From positions 212,342 to 276,341 of the forward strand of contig JAPOHD010000029.1 in the NCBI GenBank assembly GCA_026671195.1: a stretch of DNA of 64,000 nucleotides, read 5' to 3'. The translations under genes and the position numbers were made by a program. The notes under the pieces are model-generated. The model saw nothing but the letters and a program-made list of their open reading frames with translations. It did not search any database and was not told the origin of the DNA. The DNA comes from Draconibacterium aestuarii. Lineage in GTDB: Bacteria > Bacteroidota > Bacteroidia > Bacteroidales > Prolixibacteraceae. This document shows positions 19,480 through 29,360 of this stretch, one piece after another; position 1 is the first letter of the stretch; each line of letters begins with the position of its first letter.

Positions 19480-22400
19480 TTAGAATTTAACATCAACTCC
19501 AATACTATATGTTTTTACTTGCGGATAGTAACCACCATTGCCAACTGGGGCTTCAACATCATATCCATCCCAGAAATTGTCAAGAGTAAATAGGTTTTGT
19601 CCACTAATATAAATCCGTAATTTTTGAGCATTAATCTTTTTAAGTGCAGATGATGGAAGTGAATATCCTATTTGAAGATTCTTTAATCGCATATAAGCTG
19701 CATCTCTCAACCAAAAACTTGAGGTCTGCTCATTATTTGTTTCGTTGAAAGCAAAACGAGGGAATGTTGCATCTGTATTTTCCGGAGTCCAACGATCTTT
19801 GTGCTGTTCCTGTACTGTTCCTCCCATTAAAAATGGCATAATTCCCTGATCTCGAATCAATCCATCAGCTTTACCTACACCTTGTATAAAAATCCCTAAA
19901 TCAAAATTTTTGTATTGGCCATTAAATGTAAAGCCGAATGTAAACCTGGGAATTGTTTCGCCAATAATTTTATAATCGCTTGAATTAATAATTGAATCAT
20001 TATTTTGATCCAGATATTTTATATCTCCAGGAGCTATTGTTCCATACTGAGTCGCATATTTATAAGTACCATCTGCATTAAAATCATCTTCAGTAATAAA
20101 TCCATCTGCTTCCAGCCCATAAATAGACCACATTGGGTACCCCTCATGGTTTACTGTTGTCCCCGTCTTGTTTACTCCTTTTAAATCAAGAACTTTGTTT
20201 TTAACATCCGATATATTAAAACCAATTTCATACTTGAAATCATTGTCCCAATTTACATAGTTAATCCCAAGATCCCAGCCTCTATTTTCTACTTTCCCTG
20301 CATTTTGTTCGGGTGCATTCATCCCGATAATTCTCGGGATATCCAAAGCTAAAAGTATATCGTTGGTAACTTTATAATAGTATTCAGCTACAACATTAAT
20401 TCTATCTAGTAAAGTAATATCAAGTCCAAGGTTCGATGCAGTAGTTGTTTCCCAAGAAATTTCGGTGTTGGCAAGATCTGTTATTCCAGCACCACTAGCA
20501 ACTTGTTTTTCAAATACATATTTTAATCCCAAATTTACGTCAGAAGAAAATGGGTAAGTTCCAATATCCTGATTTCCTAATTGCCCCCATGATGCACGTA
20601 CTTTCAGGTTATTTACAACAGGTTTTAAAGATTCAAAGAAACTTTCCTCCGAAATACGCCATCCGGCAGAGAATGATGGAAAAAATCCCCATTTTCGATC
20701 TTGTGCAAACCTTGATGAACCATCATATCTATAGTTCGCTTCAAAAAGGTACCTCTCCTTAAAATTATAATTTAACCGACCGAAGAATGATTGTAATGCC
20801 CATTCACTGGCCCAACCATAAGACTTTTGATTTTCTTCTCCTCCTGAATTGAGAACCGGATAATCAGGAAAAGGAAAACTTTCACGATATCCAGATAATC
20901 CATCATTGCGATAATCTTCTTGCTGATATCCCAATAGTAATTTAAAACCATGCTCTCCGAAGATTTTGTCAAACGTAGCAGTACTTCTAAAATTATTGTG
21001 CAAATTTCTGTTATGACTTGTATTTAGTGTACTTTTCTGTGGTGCCTTATAACTTTCACTGCCATCCCAGCGGTATGTCTGAATAGCTTTTACGAAGTTT
21101 GTATTATTTGATTGCCAGTAGTTTGGTGAATAGGTCAAGTTCATTGAGAACCAGTTAACCGGTTTATATTTTAAACCCAGGTTCATTGTAAATGATGGAG
21201 ATTCAGATTTACTTAATCCACCATCTTTTGTGAATGCCACCGGATTATCACCGTTCCATCCTTCTCCCCAAGAACCATCTGAAAGAACAGCAGTTTGGTT
21301 GGCGGGTATACGTCCTGACCAATGAATTGCTGAACTCGTACCTCGTGAAGGTTCGGTCAAGTGCGACTGTTTAATATGCGCATCAATCTGAGCAGAGAAA
21401 CTATTTGTTAACTGCATATCGGTATTTATACGTAGTGTATATCTTTTAAAATCAGTGTTTGACATTATACCGTTCTGATCGAGGTACCCTAAAGAAGCCA
21501 AAACTCGAACCTTTTCTGAACCACCGTTCATTGTGAGAAAATGACTTTGCATTAAGGCATTTTCTGTTAGTACTTTGTCGTACCAGTCAGTATCAGGATA
21601 TTTGTCAGGATTGGTTGACATATTTACCTTATAATCATCAATATAAGCATCAGAATAAAGTGGTGATTTACCCACATTTACATAAGCTTCGTTGGTTAAT
21701 AACATGTGGTCTATCGCACCAACCATGTTAGGAATGTCAGTCGGTCTTTGAGCACCTATATAGCCATTGTAAGAAACAGAAAGAACATCCTTTTGAGCTC
21801 TTTTGGTGGTTACAAGTATAACCCCATTTGCTGCACGTGAACCATAAATTGATGCAGAAGCTGCATCTTTAAGAATCGATACAGATTCAATAAGAGTTGG
21901 ATCAATATTATTAATTCCCATTTCAATCCCATCAACCAAAACCAAAGGGTTATTATTCCCTAATGTTGTTTTACCACGAATACTTATCGTTCCTCCATCA
22001 CGTCCAGGCTGACCATTTCTCTGAGTCACAACAACCCCGGGGGCGACTCCCTGCAGAACCATTGAAGTTTGTGCAACCTGCCTTCGGGCAAGTTCTTCAC
22101 CATCAACAGAAGTAATGGCCCCTGTTAAATTGATCTTTTTCTGAGTTCCATAACCAACCACCACAACTTCATCTACTCCTACAACATCTTCTTTTAATAT
22201 AACAGCCACAGTAGTTTTATCACCAACCAAAATCTCCTGGCTGACCATACCAACAAAAGAGAAAACCAGTGTTTGATCGGGACCTACATTTTGTAATGAA
22301 AATTTACCGTCTATTTCCGATACAGTACCGATAGTGGTCCCTTTAATTATTACAGTAACTCCAGGCAACGGGCTTCCATTTTTATCAGTCACGCTACCGG

Positions 22401-22791
22401 TAATCGTTTTCTGTTGAGCTTCTTCAGACGAAATAACAATTAGGTTTTCTTCAACAACTTTAAAGATTACACCCGATTCATCCTTAAATATTTCTTTCAT
22501 TATCTCGATGATATCTTTATCCTTAATCTTTACGTCAATTCTTTTATCTACATCAATTAAATCACTTGGATACAAAAACTTATACTGACTTTGATCTTCA
22601 ATTTCATTCAAGATCTCCTTTATCGTATAGTTTTTGTAATTCAGATCCAGTTTGGTTTGTTGCGAGTAACTTTTAGCAGAAACATGTAGAACTGAAATAA
22701 GGATGATAAAACCTAATAGTTTCATTTTTAATAAAATTTGATTAAACCCTTTTTCTTTTGAGAAGGGTATAAGTTTCTCAATTTTCTTCAT
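19480..22791 (-). CDS. SusC/RagA TonB-linked outer membrane transporter with STN signalling domain
   Basis: About 1103 residues from the ATG at 22791; a GTG at 22818 is in frame but adds nothing recognisable. After a signal peptide (MKLLGFIILISVLHVSAKS) come an STN domain (about residues 45-105, ending VVEENLIVIS), a carboxypeptidase-regulatory-like domain (ITGSVTDKNGSPLPGVTVII), the TonB plug (VVVVGYGTQKKINLTG) and a large beta-barrel ending in the aromatic residue of VDVKF. The STN domain means that uptake is coupled to signalling through the FecR protein encoded immediately upstream. With SusD it imports oligosaccharides in a TonB-dependent way. Confidence 0.96.
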   Translation of the reverse strand: MKKIEKLIPFSKEKGFNQILLKMKLLGFIILISVLHVSAKSYSQQTKLDLNYKNYTIKEILNEIEDQSQYKFLYPSDLIDVDKRIDVKIKDKDIIEIMKEIFKDESGVIFKVVEENLIVISSEEAQQKTITGSVTDKNGSPLPGVTVIIKGTTIGTVSEIDGKFSLQNVGPDQTLVFSFVGMVSQEILVGDKTTVAVILKEDVVGVDEVVVVGYGTQKKINLTGAITSVDGEELARRQVAQTSMVLQGVAPGVVVTQRNGQPGRDGGTISIRGKTTLGNNNPLVLVDGIEMGINNIDPTLIESVSILKDAASASIYGSRAANGVILVTTKRAQKDVLSVSYNGYIGAQRPTDIPNMVGAIDHMLLTNEAYVNVGKSPLYSDAYIDDYKVNMSTNPDKYPDTDWYDKVLTENALMQSHFLTMNGGSEKVRVLASLGYLDQNGIMSNTDFKRYTLRINTDMQLTNSFSAQIDAHIKQSHLTEPSRGTSSAIHWSGRIPANQTAVLSDGSWGEGWNGDNPVAFTKDGGLSKSESPSFTMNLGLKYKPVNWFSMNLTYSPNYWQSNNTNFVKAIQTYRWDGSESYKAPQKSTLNTSHNRNLHNNFRSTATFDKIFGEHGFKLLLGYQQEDYRNDGLSGYRESFPFPDYPVLNSGGEENQKSYGWASEWALQSFFGRLNYNFKERYLFEANYRYDGSSRFAQDRKWGFFPSFSAGWRISEESFFESLKPVVNNLKVRASWGQLGNQDIGTYPFSSDVNLGLKYVFEKQVASGAGITDLANTEISWETTTASNLGLDITLLDRINVVAEYYYKVTNDILLALDIPRIIGMNAPEQNAGKVENRGWDLGINYVNWDNDFKYEIGFNISDVKNKVLDLKGVNKTGTTVNHEGYPMWSIYGLEADGFITEDDFNADGTYKYATQYGTIAPGDIKYLDQNNDSIINSSDYKIIGETIPRFTFGFTFNGQYKNFDLGIFIQGVGKADGLIRDQGIMPFLMGGTVQEQHKDRWTPENTDATFPRFAFNETNNEQTSSFWLRDAAYMRLKNLQIGYSLPSSALKKINAQKLRIYISGQNLFTLDNFWDGYDVEAPVGNGGYYPQVKTYSIGVDVKF

Positions 22792-22858
22792 AAATTTGTT
22801 ATTGATAAAGTTTAACACTAATGATACATTTAGAGCTTGTACATTTTGTTAGATTTTC

Positions 22859-22893
22859 AAGGCCAAAGGATGTTGGTAGCATTTTTTGGCCTT
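22859..22893. other. Hairpin between fecR-like and susC-like genes
   Basis: A 9-bp stem (22859-22867 AAGGCCAAA with 22885-22893) closes a 17-base loop in the 149-base gap. No U-run follows on the minus-strand transcript. It may separate regulator and transporter transcripts or form a leader structure for the susC message. Confidence 0.45.
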
Positions 22894-22940
22894 TTGATTT
22901 TTTACATAGGCATACTGGTTTAGTTAATTATTAGTTATTA

Positions 22941-24032
22941 TTAGTTATTTGATATTACAATCGTATCATTTTCAAGTTTGTACCCAAAAGGAGAAGCAAA
23001 ACTCATTGCTTCCAATGCCCCTTCAATACTCACCTCATCAAAGGTTCCTGTAAATTGAATGTTCTTGGTACTTTCAGAGTTAAATATGAATACCACTCCA
23101 AAACGTCGCTCAAGCTGATTCACAATCTTCTCAAACGATTCTTTCTCGAAAATCACCTTATTGTATTTCCACGACACTGCCTTTTCTACATTCGCATTTT
23201 TAGTTAAAACTGCGTTCTTTATTGATTTTACAGGTAAAACCAGTTCATTCTCCGTTTCATCTGCACTCGGGATTAACTCATTTACGCCATTTTTAACCCC
23301 TTTTATAAAGGTAATTTTCTCATTGGGTTTAAGTGTAACCAGTTGTGTTGGTTCACCCTTACCATAATTTGCCTTTTGTATAATCACTTCACCCTCAATT
23401 AAAGTGGTTTCAATGGTGTTTTCATCCGGATAATTTTTAACATTGAAGGAAGTACCGGTTACTCTTACATCAATTTCTCCGGCCCGCACATAAAATGGTT
23501 TATCTTTATTTTTATAAACATCAAAATAGGCTTCTCCAATTAACTTTACTTCGCGTTTATCACCATCAAATTGTCCGGGATAGATCAATTTACTATCAGC
23601 ATTTAACCAAACTTTTGTCCCATCGCTAAGTATAATCTGCGAACGTGATCCTTTAGGCGTGCTAATTTCCTGGTAGGCAATATTTGTATTTTCCGACTTA
23701 AATAATTTTGGGTTCAACAAAACAGAACCGAAAATAACGGCCATCAATACAACTGCTGCAACCGAGGCAACATTAATAAACAAGTAGCGCGATTTGATTT
23801 TCCTAGTTTTTTCATCAACCAAAATTTGGGTTTGGAGGTGGCTATTATTAAAATCAGGAATATATTTTTTCGGATTGCCAATTATTTCAGAGGCATTGTA
23901 CAATGCTTCCAATTCTTTAAAATGCTCTCTGTTGGAAGAACTTTTATCGAGCCAATTTTTTAATCCCTCTTTTTGAGATTTGTTCAGCTGATTGTTTAAA
24001 AATCCAATTATCAGGTCGTCTATTTTTGTCAT
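22941..24032 (-). CDS. FecR-family anti-sigma factor with DUF4974
   Basis: 363 residues. A cytoplasmic N-terminus of about 75 residues (sigma-binding), one membrane helix (INVASVAAVVLMAVIFGSVLL), the FecR domain (about 120-225: EISTPKGSRSQIILSDGTKVWLN begins it in two stretches; DVRVTGTSFNVKNY closes the core) and the C-terminal DUF4974 module (VIFEKESFEKIVNQLERRFG). It holds the sigma factor encoded upstream until the STN domain of the cognate SusC signals substrate. It lies between the sigma gene (68-base gap) and susC. Confidence 0.94.
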   Translation of the reverse strand: MTKIDDLIIGFLNNQLNKSQKEGLKNWLDKSSSNREHFKELEALYNASEIIGNPKKYIPDFNNSHLQTQILVDEKTRKIKSRYLFINVASVAAVVLMAVIFGSVLLNPKLFKSENTNIAYQEISTPKGSRSQIILSDGTKVWLNADSKLIYPGQFDGDKREVKLIGEAYFDVYKNKDKPFYVRAGEIDVRVTGTSFNVKNYPDENTIETTLIEGEVIIQKANYGKGEPTQLVTLKPNEKITFIKGVKNGVNELIPSADETENELVLPVKSIKNAVLTKNANVEKAVSWKYNKVIFEKESFEKIVNQLERRFGVVFIFNSESTKNIQFTGTFDEVSIEGALEAMSFASPFGYKLENDTIVISNN

Positions 24033-24100
24033 TTTTTTACTGGCTTACACCTTAAAGACAAAATAATAGAATGCTGCAGTAAAAGAAAAACTGAAAATTT

Positions 24101-24697
24101 TTACTTTTTTACAATTGGAATTGTGAAAAGAACTAATACATAATCCTTTAAAGATTGCTTTAATTTTTGTAATGCAATTGAAATTTGTTTTTGAACAGTA
24201 TTTTTTGAAATACCCAAATAACTTGCTATCTCATCGTATGATTTTCCTTCAAAACGACTTATTTCAAATATCTGCCTGCATTTTTCGGGCAGCTCATTTA
24301 TTGCATCTTCAATTTTCGAACTCAGTTCAGTAGCAATATAAATAGAGTACCCATTATCCTGACTGATTGCCATATAATCATTCAGATTATCGAGCTGTAC
24401 ATTCCGTTTATCTAGCCGGGCTGATTTACTTTTAATAAAATTGAGGCTACTATTTAATACCGCCTTGTACAAATAAGCATGTACCGAACTTGTAATTGTG
24501 ATTTTTTTTCGATTTTCCCATAATTTCAGAAAAGTGAGCTGAACGATCTCTTCTGCCTGGTCCTTATCGCTAACTATTTTTTGCGCATGATAGCACAACG
24601 AAATGTAATATTTTGAATACAAATCACGATAAGCATTTTCGTTACCTTTCTTTATGCCATCTATTAAATTATATTCATCCATTAAATCCGGTTTCAA
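24101..24697 (-). CDS. ECF RNA polymerase sigma factor (FecI-like)
   Basis: 198 residues. Region 2 is seen at about 20-85 (DLYSKYYISLCYHAQKIV, then AEEIVQLTFLKLWENRKK) and region 4 at about 125-185 (LPEKCRQIFEISRFEGKSYDEIA and the helix-turn-helix GISKNTVQKQISIALQKLK, quoted as partial blocks). It is the first gene of the minus-strand locus and should direct transcription of susC and susD once released by the neighbouring FecR. No convincing TTTG/TAnnTTTG promoter was found upstream. Confidence 0.95.
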   Translation of the reverse strand: MKPDLMDEYNLIDGIKKGNENAYRDLYSKYYISLCYHAQKIVSDKDQAEEIVQLTFLKLWENRKKITITSSVHAYLYKAVLNSSLNFIKSKSARLDKRNVQLDNLNDYMAISQDNGYSIYIATELSSKIEDAINELPEKCRQIFEISRFEGKSYDEIASYLGISKNTVQKQISIALQKLKQSLKDYVLVLFTIPIVKK

Positions 24698-25140
24698 GTT
24701 TAGACCTTTAGAGTAAGCTCATATACAAAGAAAAACAAAAATTGAATAGTTGTACTAACCTGCAAATAAAAGCTTTTACACATTTTACTTAACTCAAAAT
24801 CATATCAAAGCACTTGTGCTAATTAGTATAGATGAATATAATAATTCCGAAGAAATTTTCTACAGAATGAACTACTTTATAGCAAAGCAATTGAAGTATT
24901 AACAAGGAATTAGTATAAAAAACAAAGTAGAGCTTCACAAAATTAATTCCAGATAGAATTGAAATACAATCCTTTTATTCAATCATCATCTACTCTTCCA
25001 TAAAAAAACCTTATACATACGAAACAAAAAAAGTTAACGTTATATCCTTGCGTAAATCAACAAAAACATTAATTCAATGCAGTAAGCACTGTAATTTTTC
25101 CAGTCGTCTGCTCACTTTATAACGGAAACAACTGTAAAGA
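24698..25140. other. Intergenic region of about 440 bases, no gene seen
   Basis: AT-rich DNA between the divergent sigma-factor gene and the next plus-strand reading frame. It must hold the promoter of the sigma/FecR genes, but I could not identify a clear consensus pair, a strong hairpin or an RNA gene. Confidence 0.5.
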
Positions 25141-25446
25141 ATGTTACTACAGTACCACATAAATCAACTAAGCAATTCATCATTATGGATAAGTTGCCTG
25201 GCCATTTATCACAAAAAAGTAGAAACCCGAACAGAAAACTCCGGCACCGAATGTTTAGCTAAGATAGTGTCCATTAACCATGCAACAATAGTAGATACCC
25301 CGCATAAATTTTCAATATTTAATACAACACAGAATAAGAATGAAAAAAAAATCCCTGATTTTAAATTGAATTACAAACATAAAGGAGCTGATCCCCTATT
25401 TAAAAGCTCGTTATACAATATTGCGAAACCCACAAATTACGTCTAA
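25141..25446 (+). CDS. Doubtful small protein, possibly a decayed copy of the next gene
   Basis: An open frame of 101 residues with no recognised domain. Its first residues (MLLQYHINQLSN) resemble the start of the next gene (MLQNYINQLVED), which could mean a degraded partial duplication of the UPF0158 gene start; similarity ends after about 12 residues. Composition is not strongly protein-like. It may be noncoding. Confidence 0.25.
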   Translation: MLLQYHINQLSNSSLWISCLAIYHKKVETRTENSGTECLAKIVSINHATIVDTPHKFSIFNTTQNKNEKKIPDFKLNYKHKGADPLFKSSLYNIAKPTNYV

Positions 25447-25491
25447 CGCTTAAAGACAAATAATCGCAAATGCAAAAACCAACCATAAACA

Positions 25492-26586
25492 ATGTTGCAA
25501 AATTACATTAACCAATTGGTGGAAGATTTATTAGACGCTGCAACAAATCCTCCATCGCCACATTACATCGAATCCCCCCCTCATATGAAACAAACTCCAG
25601 ATATCTCGGAATTAGCCTTGGTTCCGTTTAAACCTATCTCCGAGCTGGTCGGAATTCAATCTGAGTTTTTCCCGGATATGATGGACTTAAATACCAATCA
25701 ATGCAAACAAGTAAATGATGCTATTTTTAAGGTTTTTGATTCTCTTCATCTCGAATTAGTTGATGAACCTCCGGGATTACCGCCCGAAATACTTTACGAT
25801 GTCCTCACCACAAATTGGCAACACCCAGTGCAATATCTGCCTTTGTCGGGAATGGATGTTGAGTTATGTTCCAGAGACCCGTTAACCTGCCCTTATGGTG
25901 ATTATTGTAACTGTAGTGGTGATATGGACGAAGAAGAGGAAATTCCTACGCGTTTTGAAAAAATCATTCCAAAAATTACCGAATCAATCGATGCTCGCTT
26001 TATATGCTACATTAATCCTGAAACACTTGAGATTGAAAAGATATCCAAAACATTGATGGATGATATGTACAAATATAAATTGACTCCCGGATATATTTTG
26101 GAAGATGAAAAACTAAAGCATGAAAACTGGAATCAGTATTATGTTTTTGAGCCTCTCGAATCACATGAATCATTTAAAATAATGGAGGTATTTGTAGAAG
26201 CTCTGGAAGACAAAAAGTTTAGCGAGCAACTTTTGGAAACACTTAACCATGAGAAACCATTTGCCAACTTTAAATGGAAAATTGATACTTCGTCCTACCA
26301 GCAAACCTGGCTCGATTTTAAACAAAAGTGGCTCGAAAACCATGTTAAACAAATCATTTGGGCAGAAATTAATCGGGTATCATTTTTCGACGAAGAAATA
26401 AATAGTTTTTACAATGAGGATGGAACGACAATAGATCCCGAAAATGTTCCTGTACCCAGCCTGTGTGTTATTTGCCAAAATAGCATGGCCGACGATTGGG
26501 AAGAAAATCTTTTATGCCTGATAAACAGAAATGATAAGCGCAACGATGATGATTTTAGATGCCGAATATTCAGAAAAATAAATTAA
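25492..26586 (+). CDS. UPF0158 family protein
   Basis: 364 residues. The central-to-C-terminal part resembles the UPF0158 family: ARFICYINPETLEIEKI, NWNQYYVFEPLESHESFKIM, EKPFANFKWKIDTSSYQQ, WLDFKQKWLENHVKQIIW. Length and the N-terminal 150 residues, which include a Cys-rich stretch CPYGDYCNCSGDMDEEEE, exceed the core domain. A second Cys pair is seen in VPSLCVICQNSM. Function of the family is unknown. It is the last chromosomal gene before the integrated element. Confidence 0.75.
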   Translation: MLQNYINQLVEDLLDAATNPPSPHYIESPPHMKQTPDISELALVPFKPISELVGIQSEFFPDMMDLNTNQCKQVNDAIFKVFDSLHLELVDEPPGLPPEILYDVLTTNWQHPVQYLPLSGMDVELCSRDPLTCPYGDYCNCSGDMDEEEEIPTRFEKIIPKITESIDARFICYINPETLEIEKISKTLMDDMYKYKLTPGYILEDEKLKHENWNQYYVFEPLESHESFKIMEVFVEALEDKKFSEQLLETLNHEKPFANFKWKIDTSSYQQTWLDFKQKWLENHVKQIIWAEINRVSFFDEEINSFYNEDGTTIDPENVPVPSLCVICQNSMADDWEENLLCLINRNDKRNDDDFRCRIFRKIN

Positions 26587-26615
26587 CCCAGGGAATTGAA
26601 CCCTGTATTAATATA

Positions 26616-26649
26616 AAATGCCTGACTATCTGTCGATAATCAGGCATTT
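26616..26649 (-). terminator. Hairpin, probable ancestral terminator of tRNA-Leu left outside the element
   Basis: A 10-bp stem (26616-26625 with 26640-26649, AAATGCCTGA and complement), extended inside the loop by TATC/GATA (26627-26630 with 26635-26638). It sits 3 bases outside the left copy of the attachment core. Before insertion the tRNA gene, read on the minus strand, would have run from the core straight into this hairpin and a T-rich tract, so it was probably the tRNA terminator. It may now terminate the UPF0158 transcript. Confidence 0.6.
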
Positions 26650-26652
26650 CTC

Positions 26653-26666
26653 GTACCCGGGGCGGG
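26653..26666. repeat. attL core repeat (copy of tRNA-Leu 3' end)
   Basis: GTACCCGGGGCGGG, identical to 41268-41281. Together with the next bases it also forms inverted 6-bp arms (GTACCC at 26653-26658, GGGTAC at 26666-26671), which fits a tyrosine-recombinase crossover site. Confidence 0.85.
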
Positions 26667-26780
26667 GGTACTGTCATATTTTATACAATTTCTTTCATTT
26701 TTACACAAACACTAATACACAGCTATTTATAAGCTTTTATTATGTTGGATTGCAACAATTTTTAGTCGTTTTCACTACCT

Positions 26781-26809
26781 TTCGTTCCCCTTTTCGTTCC
26801 CCTTTCGTA
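26781..26809 (+). repeat. Left subterminal repeats TTCGTTCCC
   Basis: Two exact copies of TTCGTTCCC (26781-26789, 26793-26801) and a partial third (26804-26809) lie between attL and the integrase start, in the same orientation as two copies at the right end (41200-41219). Position and repetition fit arm-type integrase or excisionase binding sites. Confidence 0.65.
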
Positions 26810-26838
26810 CATTTGTAACTAAAGCAAACTTTTCAATT

Positions 26839-28146
26839 ATGCCCAATGTAAGGTTTCATTTGAACTTGAACAAGATCGATAAAAAAGGATTTGTGCCAAT
26901 TCGTGCAAAAATATGCGCTGAATCAAAAGCCAGGTATAAAACCATTGGAAAAATAAAAAAAGACGACTGGGGAAAAAAGCAAACTGTAAAGACTGGCTCA
27001 GAAAAATATCAGGAACATAATGCCAGGATAAACAAAACGATTGCTGAGTTAAAGAAAAATGCCGAAGAATTATTTAGCTATTGTATTGCGAACAATATTG
27101 ATTTAACAATCAAAATGGTTGAAGATTTTTTTGCAGGAAAATCAACAAACAAAAAGATTTCAAAAATAACTTTTAATGGGGCTTTTGAAGAATATCTTGA
27201 AACCGGTAAACCAACCAAAGGATATAATACCAATCGGAACTACAAAACGGCAAAAAATTTTTATATGGAGTTTCAAGAAAATACCGGCATAAAAATAGCT
27301 TTTGAAAATATCGATATGCAACTGTGGGATGAAATTATAAAATACAGCTATGAACTAAGATGTAATTTCCTTGAGCCCGATTCAGATAAAAAATACAGAA
27401 TTTTATTACAGCCGAATACTTTAGCTAAGTATAAAAATGTTCTTGTCTCTTTCTTAAACTGGGCTACAGAAAGAGAGTACTATTTCGGCACAAAACACTT
27501 AAAATTTAAAGCACCTGAACAAAATATCGATATTATATATCTAACCGAAAATGAACTTGATCAACTTTACTTGCACAAATTTGAAAGCGAAAAACTGGAT
27601 CGAGTAAGAGATGTGTTTTGCTTGGGGTGTTATACCGGATTACGGTATAGCGATCTAAATACACTGAATAATGATCACATTCAAAATGGCTTAATCAGGA
27701 AGAAATTAATAAAAACCTCTAAACTGGTTGAAATACCAATTCTTCCAATGACTCAGGACATTATAAACAAGTACAGCAATTCTTTTAAAACACTACCAAC
27801 TTATTCTGATGTTAAATTGAATGAGTATATAAAAGAATGCTGCAAAGAAGCAAAAATAAATCAACCCTACACAATTACTAAATATCCAGGTAACAAACGA
27901 ATCGATATTACAAAACCAAAACACGCATTTATTGTAGTGCATACTGCGCGAAAAACATTCATAAACCTTGCACATAAATATGATATGCCTCAAAGTTTGA
28001 TTATGGATATTGTAGGACATTCAGAATATGAAACTTTTTTGAAGTACCGAAAGTATGAACCAGAAAAAAAGAAAATTGATATGAAAAAGGCGTTTGAGGA
28101 TTATACTCATAGAATACAGACAAAGAAAAACATGAAAACACCCTGA
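26839..28146 (+). CDS. Tyrosine recombinase/integrase
   Basis: 435 residues of the Bacteroidota integrase type: an N-terminal arm-binding domain (MPNVRFHLNLNKIDKKGF, then KTIGKIKKDDWGKK), a SAM-like core-binding domain (about 110-220) and the catalytic domain. Active-site residues are visible: R269 in GLRYSDL, Lys in KTSKLVEIPI, H368-x-x-R371 in VHTARKTF, H394 in VGHSEYE and the nucleophile Y403 in FLKYRKY. All are intact, so the enzyme should be active. It lies 172 bases inside attL and should integrate and excise the element at the 3' end of tRNA-Leu(CAA). Confidence 0.95.
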   Translation: MPNVRFHLNLNKIDKKGFVPIRAKICAESKARYKTIGKIKKDDWGKKQTVKTGSEKYQEHNARINKTIAELKKNAEELFSYCIANNIDLTIKMVEDFFAGKSTNKKISKITFNGAFEEYLETGKPTKGYNTNRNYKTAKNFYMEFQENTGIKIAFENIDMQLWDEIIKYSYELRCNFLEPDSDKKYRILLQPNTLAKYKNVLVSFLNWATEREYYFGTKHLKFKAPEQNIDIIYLTENELDQLYLHKFESEKLDRVRDVFCLGCYTGLRYSDLNTLNNDHIQNGLIRKKLIKTSKLVEIPILPMTQDIINKYSNSFKTLPTYSDVKLNEYIKECCKEAKINQPYTITKYPGNKRIDITKPKHAFIVVHTARKTFINLAHKYDMPQSLIMDIVGHSEYETFLKYRKYEPEKKKIDMKKAFEDYTHRIQTKKNMKTP

Positions 28147-28319
28147 GAAAGCAGATTTTATCAAAACATTTAACAGATTATCAAATAGATAATACCTACG
28201 GAAGGTTAAAATACCCTAACAAGTTCTAACAAAAACTGTTTTTTTTTGGTTTTTGTAAAACAAAATATCGACTTTTGGACTTGATTTAATTAATTTAAAT
28301 CTTTATCTTTTCAACAAGT

Positions 28320-29033
28320 ATGGCAAATAGAACACCAGAAAAAATTGACCCTTGCCCCATAATAGATGCGGTATTTGAAATACGATTCATATCAAGTATT
28401 CCACCAAGTGCAATTTTTGGGATTATTTATAATTCATTTAAGGATGAATACAAGAAGGTTGAAAACTTACCAATCTCCCAGTTACCAGAACCAGTAAGAA
28501 ATAGTGATCCTTCATTAAGATTTAAGCCATTATATAGAATACTTAACGAAGACAGCGTGATACAAGTAGGCCCAAACGTATTCACAGTTAGCGCCTTAGC
28601 TCCATATCAAGGATGGAATTTTTTCTCTTCAAAAATATACAGCAGTATTTCTAAAGTCATAGAAATAGGATGCATGGATAGTGTAACTAGACTAGGATTG
28701 AGATATATTAATTTTTTCCCAGAAAATATTCTCAATAATATTGATTTAAATATCTCTATTTCTGGTGAAGGATTGAATCCGAAAAATAACACATTATTAA
28801 GAACAGAAATTGGGCAAGATCCATATACCAGCACACTTCAAATTACAAATCAGATTGAGCACAACGGGAAAAGTGGTTCAATAATTGATATAGATACGTT
28901 TACAACAAATAATTTGGTTGAATTTATGGGGAATTTCAAACATTTTATTGAACTTGCTCATTCTAACGAAAAGGAATTATTTTTCAGCCTTTTAAAGGAT
29001 GCATTTTTAGAAAAATTTAATCCTAAATATTAA
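28320..29033 (+). CDS. TIGR04255-like protein, first gene of a three-gene cargo operon
   Basis: 237 residues. The opening (KIDPCPIIDAVFEIRFISS), the central NVFTVSALAPYQGWNFFSSKI, and VTRLGLRYINFF match my memory of the sporadically distributed TIGR04255 family, whose function is not established. No membrane segment or catalytic motif is evident. Its stop codon is followed at once by the ATG of the next gene, and that gene overlaps the third by ATGA, so the three are translationally coupled. A possible promoter is TTG at 28281 with TATCTTTT at 28304. Location beside an abortive-infection gene in a mobile element suggests a defence role; this is inference. Confidence 0.7.
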   Translation: MANRTPEKIDPCPIIDAVFEIRFISSIPPSAIFGIIYNSFKDEYKKVENLPISQLPEPVRNSDPSLRFKPLYRILNEDSVIQVGPNVFTVSALAPYQGWNFFSSKIYSSISKVIEIGCMDSVTRLGLRYINFFPENILNNIDLNISISGEGLNPKNNTLLRTEIGQDPYTSTLQITNQIEHNGKSGSIIDIDTFTTNNLVEFMGNFKHFIELAHSNEKELFFSLLKDAFLEKFNPKY

Positions 29034-29360
29034 ATGAAAACACAATCTAATACAACCAAGAGTCTAATTCTCTTTACTGCTCTAGGGACATCTCTTAGCG
29101 CTGCTACAATTGCCCTGCCTTATGAAGAAGTTTGTATCAACAATTCCGATAAGGCTATTCATTACGAAACCGCTGTAAATAATCCTTATATGAATTTGAT
29201 AAATCAGGTTGACGAGTCATATTCTCTATGGCAAAATAATAGCGAAATTGATAAAATCAATTCAATCATCGCTTTGTCTGAAAGAATAATTTCAAATAGT
29301 AAGGATATTGAAAGTGAATATGTAGAGATTGTTAATGACAATTTTTGGGATCTGATATGA
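29034..29360 (+). CDS. Small unknown protein, second gene of the TIGR04255-like operon
   Basis: 108 residues. Residues about 10-28 (LILFTALGTSLSAATIALP) are hydrophobic and could be a membrane anchor or signal segment; the remainder is helical and acidic, ending VNDNFWDLI. No family recognised. The start codon directly abuts the upstream stop (TAAATG) and the stop overlaps the next start (ATGA at 29357), strong evidence that it is real and made with its neighbours. Confidence 0.65.
   Translation: MKTQSNTTKSLILFTALGTSLSAATIALPYEEVCINNSDKAIHYETAVNNPYMNLINQVDESYSLWQNNSEIDKINSIIALSERIISNSKDIESEYVEIVNDNFWDLI

Noticed and set aside
26589-26605. CAGGG-TTCAATT-CCCTG on the minus strand, shaped exactly like a tRNA T-arm, just after the UPF0158 gene
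   Set aside because: No anticodon arm, D-arm or acceptor stem can be found around it, so it is more likely a simple hairpin after the stop codon than a tRNA remnant.
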